Shown one piece after another: positions 61,885 to 64,000 of a stretch of 64,000 nucleotides of DNA (within the stretch, counting starts at the first letter, position 1; every line of letters starts with the position of its first letter). The translations under genes and the position numbers were made by a program. Source of the DNA: Promicromonospora sukumoe (GTDB lineage Bacteria; Actinomycetota; Actinomycetes; Actinomycetales; Cellulomonadaceae); contig NZ_JACGWV010000001.1 of NCBI RefSeq assembly GCF_014137995.1, positions 2,604,001 through 2,668,000 of the forward strand, written 5' to 3'. A model generated the notes under the pieces. That model was not told the DNA's origin and searched no databases. It worked only from the letters and a program-made list of their open reading frames with translations.

Positions 61885-62190
61885 TCAGGAGAGCGTGAGC
61901 TGGCGTTCGCGGGCGACCCACCGCGCGTCGGGCAGCGGCTCGCGGCCCGCGCACCCCGCGAAGCGCAGCGCGGACCACACCGCGGTGAGAAAGGGGCCGA
62001 TGCCGGGCCGCAGCACGTCGACGTCGAACACGGTGAAGGTGGCGAGGCGCGCCGCCAGGGCCGCGGAGACGTCGATGTCGTCCCGGTCGATCTCGCCGAG
62101 CATCCGGACGGTGCGCTCGAGGCAGTCCTCGAACTCGTCGTCGGTGCGCCTGCCGAGGGCCGTGAACTCGAGCACGAGGTCGAGGTTCAC
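61885..62190 (-). CDS. Acidic small protein coupled to the HicA-like gene
   Basis: The 101-residue protein (MNLDLVLEFTALG) is acidic in its first half and has no identified domain. Its GTG overlaps the HicA-like stop (GTGA), implying coupled translation. By position and charge it could be the partner or antitoxin of the preceding protein. It does not look like typical HicB. Confidence 0.55.
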   Translation of the reverse strand: MNLDLVLEFTALGRRTDDEFEDCLERTVRMLGEIDRDDIDVSAALAARLATFTVFDVDVLRPGIGPFLTAVWSALRFAGCAGREPLPDARWVARERQLTLS

Positions 62191-62414
62191 ACCAGCGCGC
62201 CCATCCAGCAGGTGTCGCGTCGCAGCTTCCTGCGCACGTTGTTGCCGTAGTTCCGAGCGCGCGGGCTGACCTGGACCAGCTTCCAGTGCTTCGACTCGCA
62301 CGAGCACCGTGCCGTCCAGTACTTCTCGTTGCGCAGCACCAGCCAGCCCTGACGCTCGAAGCTGAGAATCAGCCTCTCAAGATCACCGGACGACGGATCG
62401 AACAGCGGTTTCAC
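62187..62414 (-). CDS. Small HicA-like protein
   Basis: The 75-residue basic protein has GWLVLRNEKYWTARC and VSPRARNYGNNVRRKLRR, which recall the short dsRNA-binding fold of HicA toxins. The GSH catalytic motif of typical HicA is not evident; a His occurs at residue 43. GGAGGT lies 5 bases before the GTG at 62414. With the overlapping downstream gene it forms a possible toxin-antitoxin module. Confidence 0.6.
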   Translation of the reverse strand: MKPLFDPSSGDLERLILSFERQGWLVLRNEKYWTARCSCESKHWKLVQVSPRARNYGNNVRRKLRRDTCWMGALV

Positions 62415-62936
62415 GACGGACCTCCAGTCACAGAGCTGAACCTGCGCTGAAACAAGGCGCCCCGCCCTCTGGGGAGGCGGGGCGCCTTGCCGTCGTACTG
62501 GAAACCCCGGCTGCATCCGGGATCGCGTGCGGTCTCAACCTTGAGAGATCTCCCCCTGCGACGCCAGGGCACGCGCCCCCACGATACGAACCTGCCAGGG
62601 TCGTCGCCCGCGAGAAACGGCTCACCCGGACGCGGGAGCGGCCCGAACGGCCCGGAGCCGATGCATTCGGATACGACAGGCACCGAAGCGGGCCCGGGCG
62701 CACCGAGCCGGCATCGGCTCGCCGTCGGCCGCGCGACGACATCTTGCCAGTTCAGAGGCCCACGATGCGTGATCGACCGGCACGCCCGCACGTGCGCCGG
62801 ACACGCGCCCCCCACCGCCGTCCGCCAGGTGCCCGGCGGCGCACCCGTGGTGCCCACGGGCGCACGGCCACGACTTCACCCCTTTTTCCCGCGCGTTGGG
62901 ATGCGACTGAAGTCAGGTCAGGGCCACGATCGCCCC
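62415..62936. other. Long intergenic region before the HicA-like pair and AraC gene
   Basis: These 522 bases contain no gene I can support. They hold the strong hairpin at 62453-62489 and, further right, GC-rich sequence with short open frames on both strands that have no coding character. The AraC and HicA-like promoters must lie here. I looked for a tRNA in 62490-62640 and found no cloverleaf. Confidence 0.5.
62453..62489 (-). terminator. Strong terminator-like hairpin
   Basis: CAAGGCGCCCCGCC and GGCGGGGCGCCTTG form a perfect 14-bp stem with a 9-base loop. On the minus strand a short T-rich tract follows (TTGTTTC). It lies 39 bases before the HicA-like gene and could act as an attenuator or insulate it. 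Confidence 0.75.
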
Positions 62937-63884
62937 ATGGGCAACGGGGTCACGACGGCGGTGCTGCACGCACACGACCCGACCGCGATGGAGCAGCTCA
63001 TCGACGGTCTCTTCCCGGGCGTGGCGCTTCGCCCCCTGCCGATGTTCCGCGACTTCGTGCTGCGCACCGCGGTGATGCCGGACCTGTCCTGGGTCGACCA
63101 CACCATCGACTGGGCCGGCCAGGGACAGCTCGCCTCCCCGGAACAGGTGCTCGCCTTCACCCTGAACGGAGCCGGCCGGCTGGAGCACGCCGGGCACGAG
63201 CTACCGCTCGCCGGCGGGGTGCTGTTCGACGACGCCTCACCGGTCAGCATCCGGTGGGACCACCTGGATGTCGAAGGATTCTCGGTGGACCGCGCCTACG
63301 TCCGCTCGGTGGCCTCCAGCCTCGCCGGCCGGCCTCAGCCGTCCCACCTGTTCACGGCGGGCGGTCCGATCGACGCCGCGCACGACCGCCTCTGGCAGGA
63401 CACCGCCCGGTTCGTCAGCAGGACGATGCGGGACCACAGCGAGACGCTGTCCGGCCCGATCCTGCAGCGCTCGCTCCTCCACCACCTCGCGCTCACCCTG
63501 CTGCACACGTTCCCGAACGTCGTGCTGTCCGACCTTCCCGACCTCGACGTACGCCGCGCGGTGCCCGCCGTCGTCCGCCGGGCTGTCGCGTACATCGACG
63601 ACCACGCGCACGAGCCCGTCACCGTCGACGACGTCGCGAACGCGGTCGGCCTGTCCACGCGCGGGCTGCAGGTGGCGTTCCGGCGCCACCTGGACACCAC
63701 GCCGAGCATGCTCCTGCGGCGAGCCCGCCTCGACGGGGCCCACCGCGACCTCCTGCGGGCCGACCCGCACGCCACCACCGTCGCGGCCGTCGCCCGCCGC
63801 TGGGGCTTCATCCACCTCGGCCACTTCGCGACCGCGTACCGCGGCGCCTACGACGAACGACCGACGGAGACCCTGCTCCGCTGA
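62937..63884 (+). CDS. AraC-family transcriptional regulator
   Basis: The 315-residue protein has an N-terminal AraC-binding-2-like beta domain (about 20-170) and a C-terminal AraC HTH (about 215-312; VDDVANAVGLSTRGLQVAFRRHL, in parts). It is the usual activator layout, but no target gene is obvious nearby. The ATG at 62937 has no clear Shine-Dalgarno. Confidence 0.83.
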   Translation: MGNGVTTAVLHAHDPTAMEQLIDGLFPGVALRPLPMFRDFVLRTAVMPDLSWVDHTIDWAGQGQLASPEQVLAFTLNGAGRLEHAGHELPLAGGVLFDDASPVSIRWDHLDVEGFSVDRAYVRSVASSLAGRPQPSHLFTAGGPIDAAHDRLWQDTARFVSRTMRDHSETLSGPILQRSLLHHLALTLLHTFPNVVLSDLPDLDVRRAVPAVVRRAVAYIDDHAHEPVTVDDVANAVGLSTRGLQVAFRRHLDTTPSMLLRRARLDGAHRDLLRADPHATTVAAVARRWGFIHLGHFATAYRGAYDERPTETLLR

Positions 63885-63910
63885 CGCCCGGGCCCAGCCC
63901 GGGCGGCCCG

Positions 63911-64000
63911 TCACTCCGGGCCCGCCGCGGTCCAGCGGTCCTCCAGGACGTCGTAGCGGTTGATCAGCCCATCGGGCCCGACGGCGACGTCGAGCGCGAA
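63911..64000 (-). CDS. C-terminal fragment of a protein cut by the window edge
   Basis: An open frame read on the minus strand ends with FALDVAVGPDGLINRYDVLE and a stop at 63911. Its composition and codon use are those of a real gene. The ending recalls NTF2/SnoaL-like proteins, but 29 residues are too few to assign. Confidence 0.45.
   Translation of the reverse strand, partial: FALDVAVGPDGLINRYDVLEDRWTAAGPE

Noticed and set aside
62490..62640. Possible tRNA on the minus strand just before the terminator-like hairpin
   Set aside because: A GGTTCGTATC stretch looks like a T-loop, but the flanking arms do not pair and no acceptor stem or anticodon arm can be drawn.

Overview
The window is about 64 kb of very GC-rich DNA with tightly packed genes, many 4-base ATGA/GTGA overlaps, GTG starts and apparent leaderless promoters. 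Gene content (ANTAR regulators, F420/luciferase-type oxidoreductases, a BioQ-like biotin repressor, an Slp/TAP-type secreted peptidase, a WS/DGAT acyltransferase) points to an actinomycete. A Micrococcales genome of the Promicromonospora/Cellulosimicrobium type is my best guess, from general resemblance only. I found no rRNA, tRNA, CRISPR array, transposase or prophage gene. All coordinates were read by eye.

Layout. 1-3.1 kb: an acyl-CoA ligase (cut by the window edge) divergent from a quinone-oxidoreductase-like enzyme, then a GlxA-type regulator. 3.1-11.4 kb: a sugar-acid catabolic locus. A fused DUF1537 kinase-PdxA2 protein diverges from a sialidase-fold protein, an SLC13-type permease, a DeoR regulator, a DapA-family aldolase and an aldo/keto reductase. 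A repeated TTGCGCG-N3-CGCGCAA operator sits in both promoter regions. 11.4-19.7 kb: a membrane protein, PAS-ANTAR and GAF-ANTAR proteins, a HEAT-repeat protein, a secreted peptidase, and a TetR/SDR pair with a clear operator. 18.9-26.4 kb: a second carbohydrate locus with a GntR/HutC regulator, three consecutive FGGY kinases, a class II aldolase and a polyol-type MFS permease.

26.5-38.8 kb: an ECF sigma factor fused to a membrane anchor and a large extracytoplasmic domain, then assorted oxidoreductases, TetR regulators, a WS/DGAT enzyme, an NDH-2-like enzyme, an LLM/HD gene pair and a second GlxA-type regulator. 38.5-43.7 kb: a biotin operon (bioY, AMP ligase, thiolase, bioM, bioN, CHY zinc finger) divergent from a BioQ-like TetR, with two perfect TGAAC-N3-GTTCA boxes between them. 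43.7-50.7 kb: a TetR/reductase pair with a 20-codon leader ORF, a carbonic anhydrase-SulP operon facing a two-component system, and a universal stress protein.

50.7-59.9 kb is the most distinctive block: a Nit1C/MSMEG_0565-0572-type nitrilase cluster in one transcription direction (radical SAM, GNAT-AIR synthase fusion, DsrE-like protein, nitrilase, MSMEG_0570 protein, flavoprotein, a second nitrilase homologue, glycosyltransferase, AMP ligase). The second nitrilase homologue has lost its catalytic Cys and Glu. The end of the window holds a thymidylate-kinase-like gene, an LLM oxidoreductase, a small HicA-like two-gene module and an AraC regulator.
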